DNA of 55,165 bases. It comes from Clostridia bacterium (lineage in GTDB: Bacteria; Bacillota; Clostridia; Christensenellales; CAG-138). Numbering within the stretch: position 1 is the stretch's first letter; each line of letters starts with the position of its first letter. The position numbers and the translations under genes were made by a program. Location of the stretch: NCBI GenBank assembly GCA_017509785.1, contig JAFWOT010000030.1:1-55165 (forward strand), written 5' to 3'. The notes beneath the pieces are model-generated. The model was not told the origin of the DNA, searched no databases, and worked only from the letters and a program-made list of their open reading frames with translations. This document shows positions 40,277 to 47,686 of the stretch, piece by piece.

Positions 40277-40420
40277 TCACAGCATCGAGGTCACGTTCCG
40301 CCAAAGCTTCTTTCCGTCGCGCTTCATCTTCCTGGCGACTGCGGGATACATCGCCGTCACCGCCGCCGTCGCCGCGGTCATGCCCACGGCCATGCCGGCC
40401 GCAAAACCGATCATCTTCAT
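40277..40420 (-). CDS. 47-aa small membrane protein
   Basis: ATG at 40420 with GGGAGG six bases upstream; stop at 40277. It begins MKMIGFAAGMAVGMTAATAA: one Ala/Gly/Met-rich membrane helix, followed by a basic tail ending KMKRDGKKLWRNVTSML. The profile resembles short YtxH-like Firmicutes membrane proteins. It lies alone between ireB and the nitroreductase, leftward, without an obvious promoter. Good binding site and typical membrane layout make it credible. Confidence 0.65.
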   Translation of the reverse strand: MKMIGFAAGMAVGMTAATAAVTAMYPAVARKMKRDGKKLWRNVTSML

Positions 40421-40504
40421 AACGAACCTCCCTTCCTGATTCTCGTGATATTATTTTGAGCCGATATGCGTTTTCCGAAAGCAGGAATGTTTCGGAAATT
40501 CCGG

Positions 40505-40533
40505 TTTACAAATCGCCGCGCGGCAGTTATAAT
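40505..40533 (+). promoter_or_regulatory. Promoter of the nitroreductase gene
   Basis: TTTACA (40505-40510), 17 bases, TATAAT (40528-40533), just upstream of the nitroreductase. Confidence 0.75.
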
Positions 40534-40574
40534 ATATTTGGAAAAATATGAAAGGAGCTCCTTTGGAGAAAAAA

Positions 40575-41129
40575 ATGGAGACCACTGTATTGAACACCAT
40601 ACTCGAAAGATCGAGCATACGCGGCTACACGCCCGAGAAGCTGACCGGGGACGAGATCGACGCCCTGAAGAAGGCGGCGCTCGCCTCCCCCACCGCGATG
40701 AACAGGCAGGATCAGCGGTTCATATTCGTCCTGACGGACGAAAAGCGCGCCCGCCTTGAGCAGGCGATAATCGACGGCGTTCTCGCCTCCGGCAACAGGG
40801 ATTTCGCCGAGCGCATGAAGTCCCGCGGGGGGAAGGTCACCTATGACGCGCCCCTCGTCATAATCATCTGCGCGAAGCCCTCGCACTTCGCCGACGTCGA
40901 TGCGGGCATCGCGGTCGAGAACATCGTGCTTGCGGCGCAGTCGATGGGGCTTTCGAGCGTCATACTTGGCATGCCCGGCAGCGCCTTCTCCGGCCCTGCG
41001 GCCGAGGAGGTCAAAAGGGAGTTCGCCTTCCCCGAGGGATTCGAGTTCCGGATCGCCGTTTCCGTGGGGCACGCCGCCGTCACGAAGACCCCTCACGAGT
41101 GGAACGAGGAGCACGTTATCGAGGTATAA
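40575..41129 (+). CDS. Nitroreductase family protein
   Basis: 184 aa from the ATG at 40575 (GGAG six bases upstream). A TTG at 40563, five bases after AAAGGAG, and an ATG at 40548 are alternatives. ILERSSIRGYTPEKLTGDEIDAL and SPTAMNRQDQRFI are the FMN-binding N-terminal motifs (the R-S-x-R-x-(F/Y) arginine segment), followed by VENIVLAAQSMGLSSVILGMP and a C-terminal VSVGHAAVTKTP. It probably reduces nitroaromatics, quinones or related compounds with NAD(P)H; the physiological substrate is unclear. Confidence 0.9.
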   Translation: METTVLNTILERSSIRGYTPEKLTGDEIDALKKAALASPTAMNRQDQRFIFVLTDEKRARLEQAIIDGVLASGNRDFAERMKSRGGKVTYDAPLVIIICAKPSHFADVDAGIAVENIVLAAQSMGLSSVILGMPGSAFSGPAAEEVKREFAFPEGFEFRIAVSVGHAAVTKTPHEWNEEHVIEV

Positions 41130-41177
41130 ACGAACGAACGCTCTGTTCCCGTTTGCGATCTCTTGAGCAAAAAAACG

Positions 41178-41207
41178 AAACGGCAACTGTGGAAAAGTTG
41201 CCGTTTT
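41178..41207 (+). terminator. Terminator after the nitroreductase
   Basis: AAACGGCAACT/AGTTGCCGTTT (11 bp) with a seven-base loop, followed by one more T and CGC. One DnaA-box-like sequence overlaps the loop. Confidence 0.8.
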
Positions 41208-41260
41208 CGCGCTCATACAAGGGGTTTTCGTGTGGAAAACCCTGTGGAAACTGTGGATAA
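41188..41260 (+). other. Cluster of DnaA-box-like 9-mers
   Basis: Four copies in the same orientation: TGTGGAAAA (41188-41196), TGTGGAAAA (41231-41239), TGTGGAAAC (41243-41251) and TGTGGATAA (41252-41260). The last is the exact complement of the consensus DnaA box TTATCCACA, and the others differ by one or two bases. No DnaA/DnaN genes or clear A/T unwinding region are adjacent, so a DnaA-binding or titration site is more likely than oriC. Confidence 0.6.
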
Positions 41261-41368
41261 AGCACCGTTTTCGGTACTTTGCGACATATGTCCGCAAGTT
41301 TCCGCACGGTTGGGGAGCCCCGAAAATCATATGAAGGAACGCTCCGCGGAATGCCGCCGCGGGCGGAA

Positions 41369-42301
41369 CTAACTCATCATCGGGCGGCTCCTCAGCTTTT
41401 TGAGGGCGGCCTCGAAATCCTCCGGAAGGGGGGCGGTGAACGTCATCCGCTCGCCGGTTTTCGGGTGGGTGAACCGAAGCTCGCCCGCGTGGAGCGCCTG
41501 CCCCGTGAGGCCGAGGCGGTTCTTTGCTCTGCCGTAGACCTCGTCGCCGACGATGGGGTGCTTGATGTACGCCATATGCACCCTGATCTGGTGCGTGCGG
41601 CCGGTCTCCAATTCGACGCGGAGGAGGGTCACGTCGCCGAAGCGCTCCAGGACGCGCCAATGTGTGACGGCGTTCCTGCCCTTCTCATCGACGGCCATCT
41701 TCTTGCGGTCGCTGCGGGAGCGGGCGATGGGCGCTTCCACCGTGCCGCTGTCCTCCCTGAAATTCCCGTCGCAGAGGGCGAAATACACACGGGAGACGGA
41801 ATGGGTCTTCAGATCCTCCGAGAGGGCCCTGTGCGCTTCATCGTTCTTCGCTATGACGAGAAGGCCGCTCGTAAAGCGGTCTATGCGATGGACTATGCCG
41901 GGGCGCATCTCGCCGCCAACGCCCGAAAGATCCTTTATATGGAAGAGTATCGCGTTGACGAGCGTGCCGTCGGGGTTTCCCGCGGCGGGGTGCACGACCA
42001 TGCCCTTCGGCTTGTTTATGACGGCGACGTCCGCGTCCTGATAGACTATATCGAGCGGGATATCCTGGGGTGTGACGTCCGTGATCGCGGGCGGGGGCGG
42101 CTCCACGGAGACGGAGTCGCCGGGCTTCACCTTTGTCTTTGCCTGCGCGGGCAGGCCGTTGAGCAGGACGTCGCCGCTCGATATGAGCCTCTGCACCGCA
42201 TTGCGGGAGAGCTCCGTCGCCGAGGCGACGTATGCGTCGAGCCGCTTGCCCGCGTCCTCTTCGGAGACGGTCAGCTCTATGCTTTCAATATAGTCTGCCA
42301 C
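41369..42301 (-). CDS. rluD: RluA-family 23S rRNA pseudouridine synthase
   Basis: 310 aa from a GTG at 42301, with GGGGAAGG four bases before it and one base after the lspA stop. The N-terminal S4 RNA-binding domain (about 15-75, GKRLDAYVASATELSRNAVQRLI) is followed by the catalytic domain with HRIDRFTSGLL, containing the essential Asp, and RTHQIRVHMAYIKHPIVGD. The RluD-type enzymes modify helix 69 of 23S rRNA; which positions this one targets cannot be told. lspA-rluD is a classic Firmicutes pair. No terminator is evident after it. Confidence 0.93.
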   Translation of the reverse strand: MADYIESIELTVSEEDAGKRLDAYVASATELSRNAVQRLISSGDVLLNGLPAQAKTKVKPGDSVSVEPPPPAITDVTPQDIPLDIVYQDADVAVINKPKGMVVHPAAGNPDGTLVNAILFHIKDLSGVGGEMRPGIVHRIDRFTSGLLVIAKNDEAHRALSEDLKTHSVSRVYFALCDGNFREDSGTVEAPIARSRSDRKKMAVDEKGRNAVTHWRVLERFGDVTLLRVELETGRTHQIRVHMAYIKHPIVGDEVYGRAKNRLGLTGQALHAGELRFTHPKTGERMTFTAPLPEDFEAALKKLRSRPMMS

Positions 42302-42805
42302 TCAGCCTTCCCCTTTGCGCTTCTTATCCTCCTCGGGGAACATGGCGGCGATAAGCCTGTGCCCGGGCCTTGTGAATATCATCATGACGGCGAGCAGTAT
42401 CGCCCCGCAGGTGATGAAGGCGTCCGCCACGTTGAACACGGGGAAGCTGATGAATTCGGTGCATATGAAATCCCTCACGAAGCCGAGGAAGACCCTGTCT
42501 ATGAGGTTGCCTATCGCCCCGCCGACGACGCAGGCGAGCGCCGCCCCTATGAGGGGATGCATGACCTTCCTGTACTTCACTATGAGGAATATTATAAGCC
42601 CGACGACGGCGAGCGTCACGACGCTGACGGCGGGGACGAACCAGTTGACCCCGTTCATGAGACCCCAGACCATGCCGCGGTTCTCCGTCGATCTAAAGCA
42701 GATGAACCCCGGTATGAACCCGGAATCATGACCGAATATGAGCGCCTTCGTGAGCTGATCGGAACCGGCCGCGGCGAGCGCGATAACGAGATAGACTATT
42801 AACAT
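42302..42805 (-). CDS. lspA: Lipoprotein signal peptidase (signal peptidase II)
   Basis: 167 aa with four membrane helices. It cleaves lipoprotein signal peptides at the lipobox and so processes the several lipoproteins seen here. SDQLTK in the first helix, RGMVWGLMNG, and the catalytic aspartates in GNLIDRVFLGFVRD and FNVADAFITCG match the family. Its promoter lies upstream and overlaps that of addA. The stop leads directly into rluD. Confidence 0.95.
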   Translation of the reverse strand: MLIVYLVIALAAAGSDQLTKALIFGHDSGFIPGFICFRSTENRGMVWGLMNGVNWFVPAVSVVTLAVVGLIIFLIVKYRKVMHPLIGAALACVVGGAIGNLIDRVFLGFVRDFICTEFISFPVFNVADAFITCGAILLAVMMIFTRPGHRLIAAMFPEEDKKRKGEG

Positions 42806-42835
42806 AGGACCCTGCCTTTTGGTTTTGATGGCCCT

Positions 42836-42865
42836 ATTTTAACACGCGCGCCGTATTGCTTGCAA
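42836..42865 (-). promoter_or_regulatory. lspA-rluD promoter
   Basis: TTGCAA (42860-42865), 18 bases, TAAAAT (42836-42841) on the minus strand. Its -35 box overlaps that of the addA promoter. Confidence 0.65.
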
Positions 42866-42884
42866 GCCCCGGGCATGATAAAAT
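42856..42884 (+). promoter_or_regulatory. addA promoter
   Basis: TTGCTT (42856-42861), 17 bases, TAAAAT (42879-42884), 29 bases before addA. Confidence 0.6.
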
Positions 42885-42913
42885 AGGAACGAAATAATAA
42901 ATCGGAGGTCGGT

Positions 42914-45900
42914 ATGAACCGCGAATGGACTCCAAAACAGCAAGAAGCCATAATGAAGGAGGGCGATCTGCTCGTTTCCGCGGCAGCGGGCGCGGGCAAG
43001 ACGGCCGTCCTCACTGAGAGGATAGCCCGCCTCATTTCCGAGGGCTGCGGGGTGGACGAGCTGCTCGTCGTCACGTTCACCCGCGCCGCCGCCTCCGAGA
43101 TGAAGGAGCGCATTTCAAAGCGGCTCCGCGGGCTCTCCGACGAGGCGGCCGAGGCCGGAGATCCCGAGCGGGCGGCGTATCTTTCCCGCGCGGGGGCCGC
43201 GTGCGAGAGCGCGAACATTTCGACCATACACAGCTTCTGCACGAGCGTGCTTCGCCGCAACTATCACGAAGCGGGCGTCGATCCCGCCGTGCGCGTGGCC
43301 GAACAGCTCGACGCGGAGCTCTACGCCGCCAAGGCCATGGCGGAGGTCATCGAGAACGCTTTCCTTCAGAACGAGCGGAACAAGGACGCGGGCTTTGAGG
43401 CGCTGCTCACCGCCGTCGGCAGTCCGGAGGCGCTGGAGAAGCTCATCCGCTCGCTCTACGCCTTCGCCATTGCAAGGCCCGATCCCGAGGCATGGCTCGA
43501 CCGCGCGGTCGATATGTACACGCGCAGCTTCCCCGAGGCGGCGAAAAAGGCGGCGGACGACCTCATAGGCTCCGTCTGCGAGGAGCTGGAGATACTGTTC
43601 GCTTCCGCAAAAACCCTGCGTGAGGGGGACGCTTCGGCGCATCCGCGCATTGCCGCCGCGCTGGACGACGACATGAGCTTCATGATGGCGCTCCTCTTAA
43701 ACCGCGATTACGACCGCTGGGTCGGCGCGGTGAATTCGCATTCGTTCGCACGCCTCACGTGGAACACCGGCACGGATGACGCCGAGAAGGAAGCCGTGCG
43801 CGATTACCGCGAGGCGCTGAAAAAATACCTCGGCAAGCTGAAAAAGATATTCGCGCACAGCCTCTCGGAGGAGGCTTCGTTCGCGCGGCTGCTCGGAGAG
43901 CCCATCGCGGTGCTGCGAAGGCTGACGGGCGAATTTTCCGCCCGGTACGCGGAGATCAAGGCGGACGAGGGAGTCATCGATTTCAACGACATGGAGCAGC
44001 TCACGCTGAAGGCTCTGCGCAGCCCCGGCATCGCCGCCGAGTACCGCAGGCGGTTCCGCCACGTTTTCGTCGACGAGTATCAGGACATAAACCCCGCGCA
44101 GGAGGCGATACTTGCCGCGGTCTCCGACGGGAACCGGTTCATGGTCGGGGACGTGAAGCAGTCGATCTACCGCTTCCGTCAGGCGGAACCCGCCATATTC
44201 CTTGAAAAATACCGCACATACGACGGCTCCGGCGGCAGATGCCGCATAGACCTCAACAGCAATTTCAGAAGCCGCACGGCCGTGCTCGACGCCGCGAACC
44301 TGCTGTTTTCACAGCTCATGCGGGGAGGCGCCGTCGGCGAGATAGATTACAGCGACAACGCCGCGCTCGTTTCGGGCTTCCCCGGGGGCGGGACGGGTTC
44401 CGTCGAATTTGCGATAATCGACCCCGATCCCGACGCCGCGCCCGTCTTCCCGTTCTACGGGGACGAGGAGGACGACGAGAGCGAGGACGAAAGCAGCGCC
44501 TCCCTTCAGGCGGCATACGCCGCCGGGCGCATACTTGAAATAATGCGGGACGAGACCCTCTCGGAGAACGGCGCCGAAAGGCCCTACCGCTGGAGCGATT
44601 TTACCGTACTGCTGCGCTCCGCCTCGGCGACGGCTTCCGAATGGATGAAGGCCCTCGGCGACGCGGGGATACCCGTCGTCAGCGAGAGCGGGCCGGGCTT
44701 CTTCGACGCGATAGAGGTGCGGCTCTTTATCGACCTGCTCCGCGTCATAGACAACCGCAGGCAGGATATCCCTCTGCTCGCGGTGATGCGCTCCTCCGTA
44801 TTCGATCTGACCGACGAGGAGCTCATACACATAAGGGCCGACTACGACGGCGAGGACCTGCTCGACAGGGTCATTCTCGCTGCGGAAGACCCCGCCGCGC
44901 CCACGTGGAGCGTCAAATGCGGGGAAATGCTCCGCCGCATAGACGGATGGCGCGGGGAGCTGAGGCTGAAAACGCTCGGCGAATTCGTCAGCTCCGTGCT
45001 CGATGCGGCGAAGCTCGGCATATTCGTCAGCTCCCTCTTCGGAGGAGAAGCGAGGCAGGCAAACCTTGAAACGATAGTCGGGCTCGCGGAAAAATTCTCG
45101 GACGGCGGAAGGGGCTCGCTCGGAGCGTTCATACGGTATCTTGACGATTCACGCAGCTCCTCCCCCGCCTCCGCGGCGGTATCGCCCGCAGTCGACGCGG
45201 TCCGCCTCATGACCATACACCGGAGCAAGGGGCTGGAGTTCCCCGTGGTCATCCTCGGCGACGTGACGAAACAGTTCAACCGCAGCGCGAACTCCGCCGT
45301 CGGCATTTTCGACGCCGAGCTCGGCATCGGGCTCTGCTCCGTCGCCGGGGACAGGGGGAACAAATCCCTCCTGCAGAGGGCGATGACATTCCGCGAGCAG
45401 CGACGCCAGAACGCCGAGGAGATGCGGATGCTCTACGTCGCCCAGACGCGCGCCCGCGAGAAGCTTATAATGATAGGCGTTAAGCAAAATTCCGAGCGAT
45501 ACGCCCGCCTGTACGCGCGCCCGCTCGACGGGGTGCGCATCATGGGAGCTTCGAGCTACGCGGAATGGATGCTCGGGGCTTACTTCCCAAACGGGATAGA
45601 TACCCCCGTCGTTTTTCCGAACGGCGGCTCCATGGAGCTGAAGCTCATGGGAGCGAGGGCGGCAAGAGGGCGCGGCGTCGGCATGAGCGAGGACGATTTC
45701 ACCCTTTGGAAGCAGGAGGCCTCCTTCGCTGAATTCGACGAGCTGACGCGCCGTTTTGCCCCGAACTACGGGGATCGCTCCGCGACGGAGCTGCCATCTA
45801 AGCTCTCCGTCACGGGGCTGACGCTGCGCTCGCCCGAGGTATCGGCGCGCCCCCGCTTCATGGCGGATGACGGCGTGATAACGGGAGCGGAGATAGGCAC

Positions 45901-46387
45901 TCTCACCCACAGGCTGCTGCAGCTCATCTCGATAGCCCCGCACGACGGGGAGTCCGTACGCGAGGAGCTTCGCGCCCTCACGATACGCGGCCTCTTTACC
46001 GAGAGGGAGGCTTCGCTCGTGCGGGTCGGCGCGGTCGTCGGATTCTTCTCCTCCGACATAGGAAGGAGGCTCGTCGCTTCCCCCAGGGTGGAGCGCGAAA
46101 AGGAGTTCAACCTGATGTGCGAGGCCTCGCGCCTCATAGGGGCTTCGACCGACGAGCCCATTATGCTGCAGGGGATAATCGACTGCTGCTTCATCGAGGA
46201 CGGGCGTTGGGTGCTCGTCGACCACAAGACCACCCGCGTGGACGGGGCGCATTCGCCGCGTACCGTGGCGGAAAGATACCGCCGCCAGATAGAGCTCTAC
46301 GCCGAGGCGCTGGAGCGGCTGACGGGGATCCCCGTCGCGGAGAAGTACATCTACCTTCTCTCTGTCGGCGAGGCCGTGAAGATGTAA
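42914..46387 (+). CDS. addA: ATP-dependent helicase/nuclease subunit A
   Basis: 1157 aa. It is the UvrD-like helicase with a C-terminal RecB-type nuclease that forms AddAB and resects double-strand breaks to a Chi-like site. Walker A is SAAAGAGKTAVL; Q-motif region is TPKQQEAIM; the DExx box lies in VFVDEYQDINPAQ; MTIHRSKGLEFPVVIL is helicase motif V; and the nuclease region has GIIDCCFIEDGRWVLVDHKTT. GGAGG precedes the ATG. addB, normally directly upstream, is missing: the gene is preceded by a divergent lspA. Either addB is elsewhere or the partner differs. Confidence 0.95.
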   Translation: MNREWTPKQQEAIMKEGDLLVSAAAGAGKTAVLTERIARLISEGCGVDELLVVTFTRAAASEMKERISKRLRGLSDEAAEAGDPERAAYLSRAGAACESANISTIHSFCTSVLRRNYHEAGVDPAVRVAEQLDAELYAAKAMAEVIENAFLQNERNKDAGFEALLTAVGSPEALEKLIRSLYAFAIARPDPEAWLDRAVDMYTRSFPEAAKKAADDLIGSVCEELEILFASAKTLREGDASAHPRIAAALDDDMSFMMALLLNRDYDRWVGAVNSHSFARLTWNTGTDDAEKEAVRDYREALKKYLGKLKKIFAHSLSEEASFARLLGEPIAVLRRLTGEFSARYAEIKADEGVIDFNDMEQLTLKALRSPGIAAEYRRRFRHVFVDEYQDINPAQEAILAAVSDGNRFMVGDVKQSIYRFRQAEPAIFLEKYRTYDGSGGRCRIDLNSNFRSRTAVLDAANLLFSQLMRGGAVGEIDYSDNAALVSGFPGGGTGSVEFAIIDPDPDAAPVFPFYGDEEDDESEDESSASLQAAYAAGRILEIMRDETLSENGAERPYRWSDFTVLLRSASATASEWMKALGDAGIPVVSESGPGFFDAIEVRLFIDLLRVIDNRRQDIPLLAVMRSSVFDLTDEELIHIRADYDGEDLLDRVILAAEDPAAPTWSVKCGEMLRRIDGWRGELRLKTLGEFVSSVLDAAKLGIFVSSLFGGEARQANLETIVGLAEKFSDGGRGSLGAFIRYLDDSRSSSPASAAVSPAVDAVRLMTIHRSKGLEFPVVILGDVTKQFNRSANSAVGIFDAELGIGLCSVAGDRGNKSLLQRAMTFREQRRQNAEEMRMLYVAQTRAREKLIMIGVKQNSERYARLYARPLDGVRIMGASSYAEWMLGAYFPNGIDTPVVFPNGGSMELKLMGARAARGRGVGMSEDDFTLWKQEASFAEFDELTRRFAPNYGDRSATELPSKLSVTGLTLRSPEVSARPRFMADDGVITGAEIGTLTHRLLQLISIAPHDGESVREELRALTIRGLFTEREASLVRVGAVVGFFSSDIGRRLVASPRVEREKEFNLMCEASRLIGASTDEPIMLQGIIDCCFIEDGRWVLVDHKTTRVDGAHSPRTVAERYRRQIELYAEALERLTGIPVAEKYIYLLSVGEAVKM

Positions 46388-46399
46388 TGATACGCAAGG

Positions 46400-46430
46400 G
46401 GAGCCGCGGCTGTGCCGCGGCTCCTTTGTT
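46400..46430 (+). terminator. addA terminator
   Basis: Perfect GGAGCCGCGGC/GCCGCGGCTCC around TGT, followed by TTTGTT. Convergent with the dockerin gene that ends at 46453, so it may serve both. Confidence 0.85.
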
Positions 46431-46452
46431 GACCGGTTTTTTCGTATCGGGC

Positions 46453-47460
46453 TCAGCTGAGACCCATTGCGAACCTGAAGAGCAGGAGCGCGTCGCCCGC
46501 GTCCACTGCGCCGCTGCAGTTGAAGTCGAGATCCGTGTCCACAGGGGGTATGAGACCCATGCACATCCTGAACAGGATGAGCGCGTCGTTCGCGTCCGCG
46601 ACTCCGTCGCCGTTCGCGTCTCCGCCGAAGCGGGCCGTGTAATTGCCGCCCTCGGCGACCTCAACGACGGGTTCCGCCGAAATGAGTTCGGAATCCCTGT
46701 ACCAGCCCATGAATATCTCCTCTCTGGAGGAGGCCGTCAGCCGGGAAACCTCGCCGTTGGTCGGGTAAGAATAATAAACGGAAACGCTGCCGCCGCCCAC
46801 GCCCGAAATATGCATGGGCTCATCATAACGGGGGATCGTAAAATCAAGGCGCTTGAAGCTGCTGCCCCGCGTATCGATCCTGCTCAGGGGGCAGTTCATT
46901 GCGGAAAGGGTTTTGGCAAACTCCTGATTTCTGAACCGGATCCTGTAAAGATGGGAGCAGTCGTCAAAATCGATATCGTCGATATGTGTGACGCACATGT
47001 CATCACCGTTGAACTGCCCTATGCCGGTCCCGTGAAGATCGAGCGGGCCGTAGAGATCCGGGCGGACGACCACCATGGGCGTCGTCTTCATGCCGGGCTT
47101 GCCCTCCTCTTCGTCGATGGGAGTCCCATCCCAACCGTTGAGGTAGTAATAGAGATCGAAGAAGAAGACGTCGGAGTCGTAGTAATACGGCGTTTCGAGA
47201 AGATACGTCCAGTACCCGCCGTCGTACTCGGGCGCCGGCTCTTCGAGGAAGCCGTTCTCCCCAAGGACGATATCGTAGACGGCTTCACCGTTCGTCATGC
47301 CGTCATAAGAGGGCTGCTGCCAGAAGGCAAGGAGCATCTCCCGGTCGTATTCGCTGAGCTCATAGTCGGGCTCCGGCTCCGACAGCGCGGGTGAGCCGAA
47401 CGCCGCTGTTAAGAGGAGCGCGAGCATCAGCGCAAGGGCTTTGTGCATTCTGTGTTTCAT
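46453..47460 (-). CDS. Secreted InlB-repeat-like protein with type I dockerin
   Basis: 335 aa from the ATG at 47460 (AAGGAGG eight bases upstream). Signal peptide (1-27), an aromatic-rich region of unknown fold, then a leucine-rich-repeat-like stretch (SHLYRIRFRNQEFAKTLSAMNCPLSRI). Next comes an InlB B-repeat-like module (IFMGWYRDSELI ... VEVAEGGNYTARF), as in many surface proteins of gut Clostridia. The C-terminus is a dockerin with loops GGDANGDGVADANDALILF and FNCSGAVDAGDALLLF. No catalytic motif is seen; a binding or structural role on a cohesin scaffold is an inference. Its own consensus promoter lies upstream. Confidence 0.82.
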   Translation of the reverse strand: MKHRMHKALALMLALLLTAAFGSPALSEPEPDYELSEYDREMLLAFWQQPSYDGMTNGEAVYDIVLGENGFLEEPAPEYDGGYWTYLLETPYYYDSDVFFFDLYYYLNGWDGTPIDEEEGKPGMKTTPMVVVRPDLYGPLDLHGTGIGQFNGDDMCVTHIDDIDFDDCSHLYRIRFRNQEFAKTLSAMNCPLSRIDTRGSSFKRLDFTIPRYDEPMHISGVGGGSVSVYYSYPTNGEVSRLTASSREEIFMGWYRDSELISAEPVVEVAEGGNYTARFGGDANGDGVADANDALILFRMCMGLIPPVDTDLDFNCSGAVDAGDALLLFRFAMGLS

Positions 47461-47525
47461 ACAGGGGTCCTCCTTATTGATTTTTGAGCGATCCATTAGG
47501 AAAATCAATGCTCCCGCTCACCATT

Positions 47526-47553
47526 ATCATATCTTATTTCAGGGATTTGTCAA
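47526..47553 (-). promoter_or_regulatory. Promoter of the InlB-like dockerin gene
   Basis: TTGACA (47548-47553), 16 bases, TATGAT (47526-47531), with A-rich sequence upstream. Confidence 0.8.
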
Positions 47554-47647
47554 CAGATTCTTTTTTATTAATCGTTTTTTGTTGTCGTAATTAATTATCT
47601 ATTCACATTTTGGCGTGTGTGTCCGCGCGTTTTCGCCGCGCACGCAA

Positions 47648-47675
47648 AAAAAGCAGCTCCGAAGAGCCGCTTTTT
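47648..47675 (-). terminator. glnA terminator
   Basis: Arms of about 11 bp with one G-T, UUCG-type loop, followed by seven T on the minus strand. Confidence 0.9.
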
Positions 47676-47686
47676 CAGATCGTATC

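Noticed and set aside
41130..41368. Chromosomal replication origin
   Set aside because: The DnaA-like boxes are present, but no dnaA, dnaN, rpmH or gyrB gene and no clear unwinding A/T tract lies nearby.
45149..46564. 471-codon frame opposite addA
   Set aside because: Antisense to conserved AddA helicase motifs, with arginine-rich random composition.
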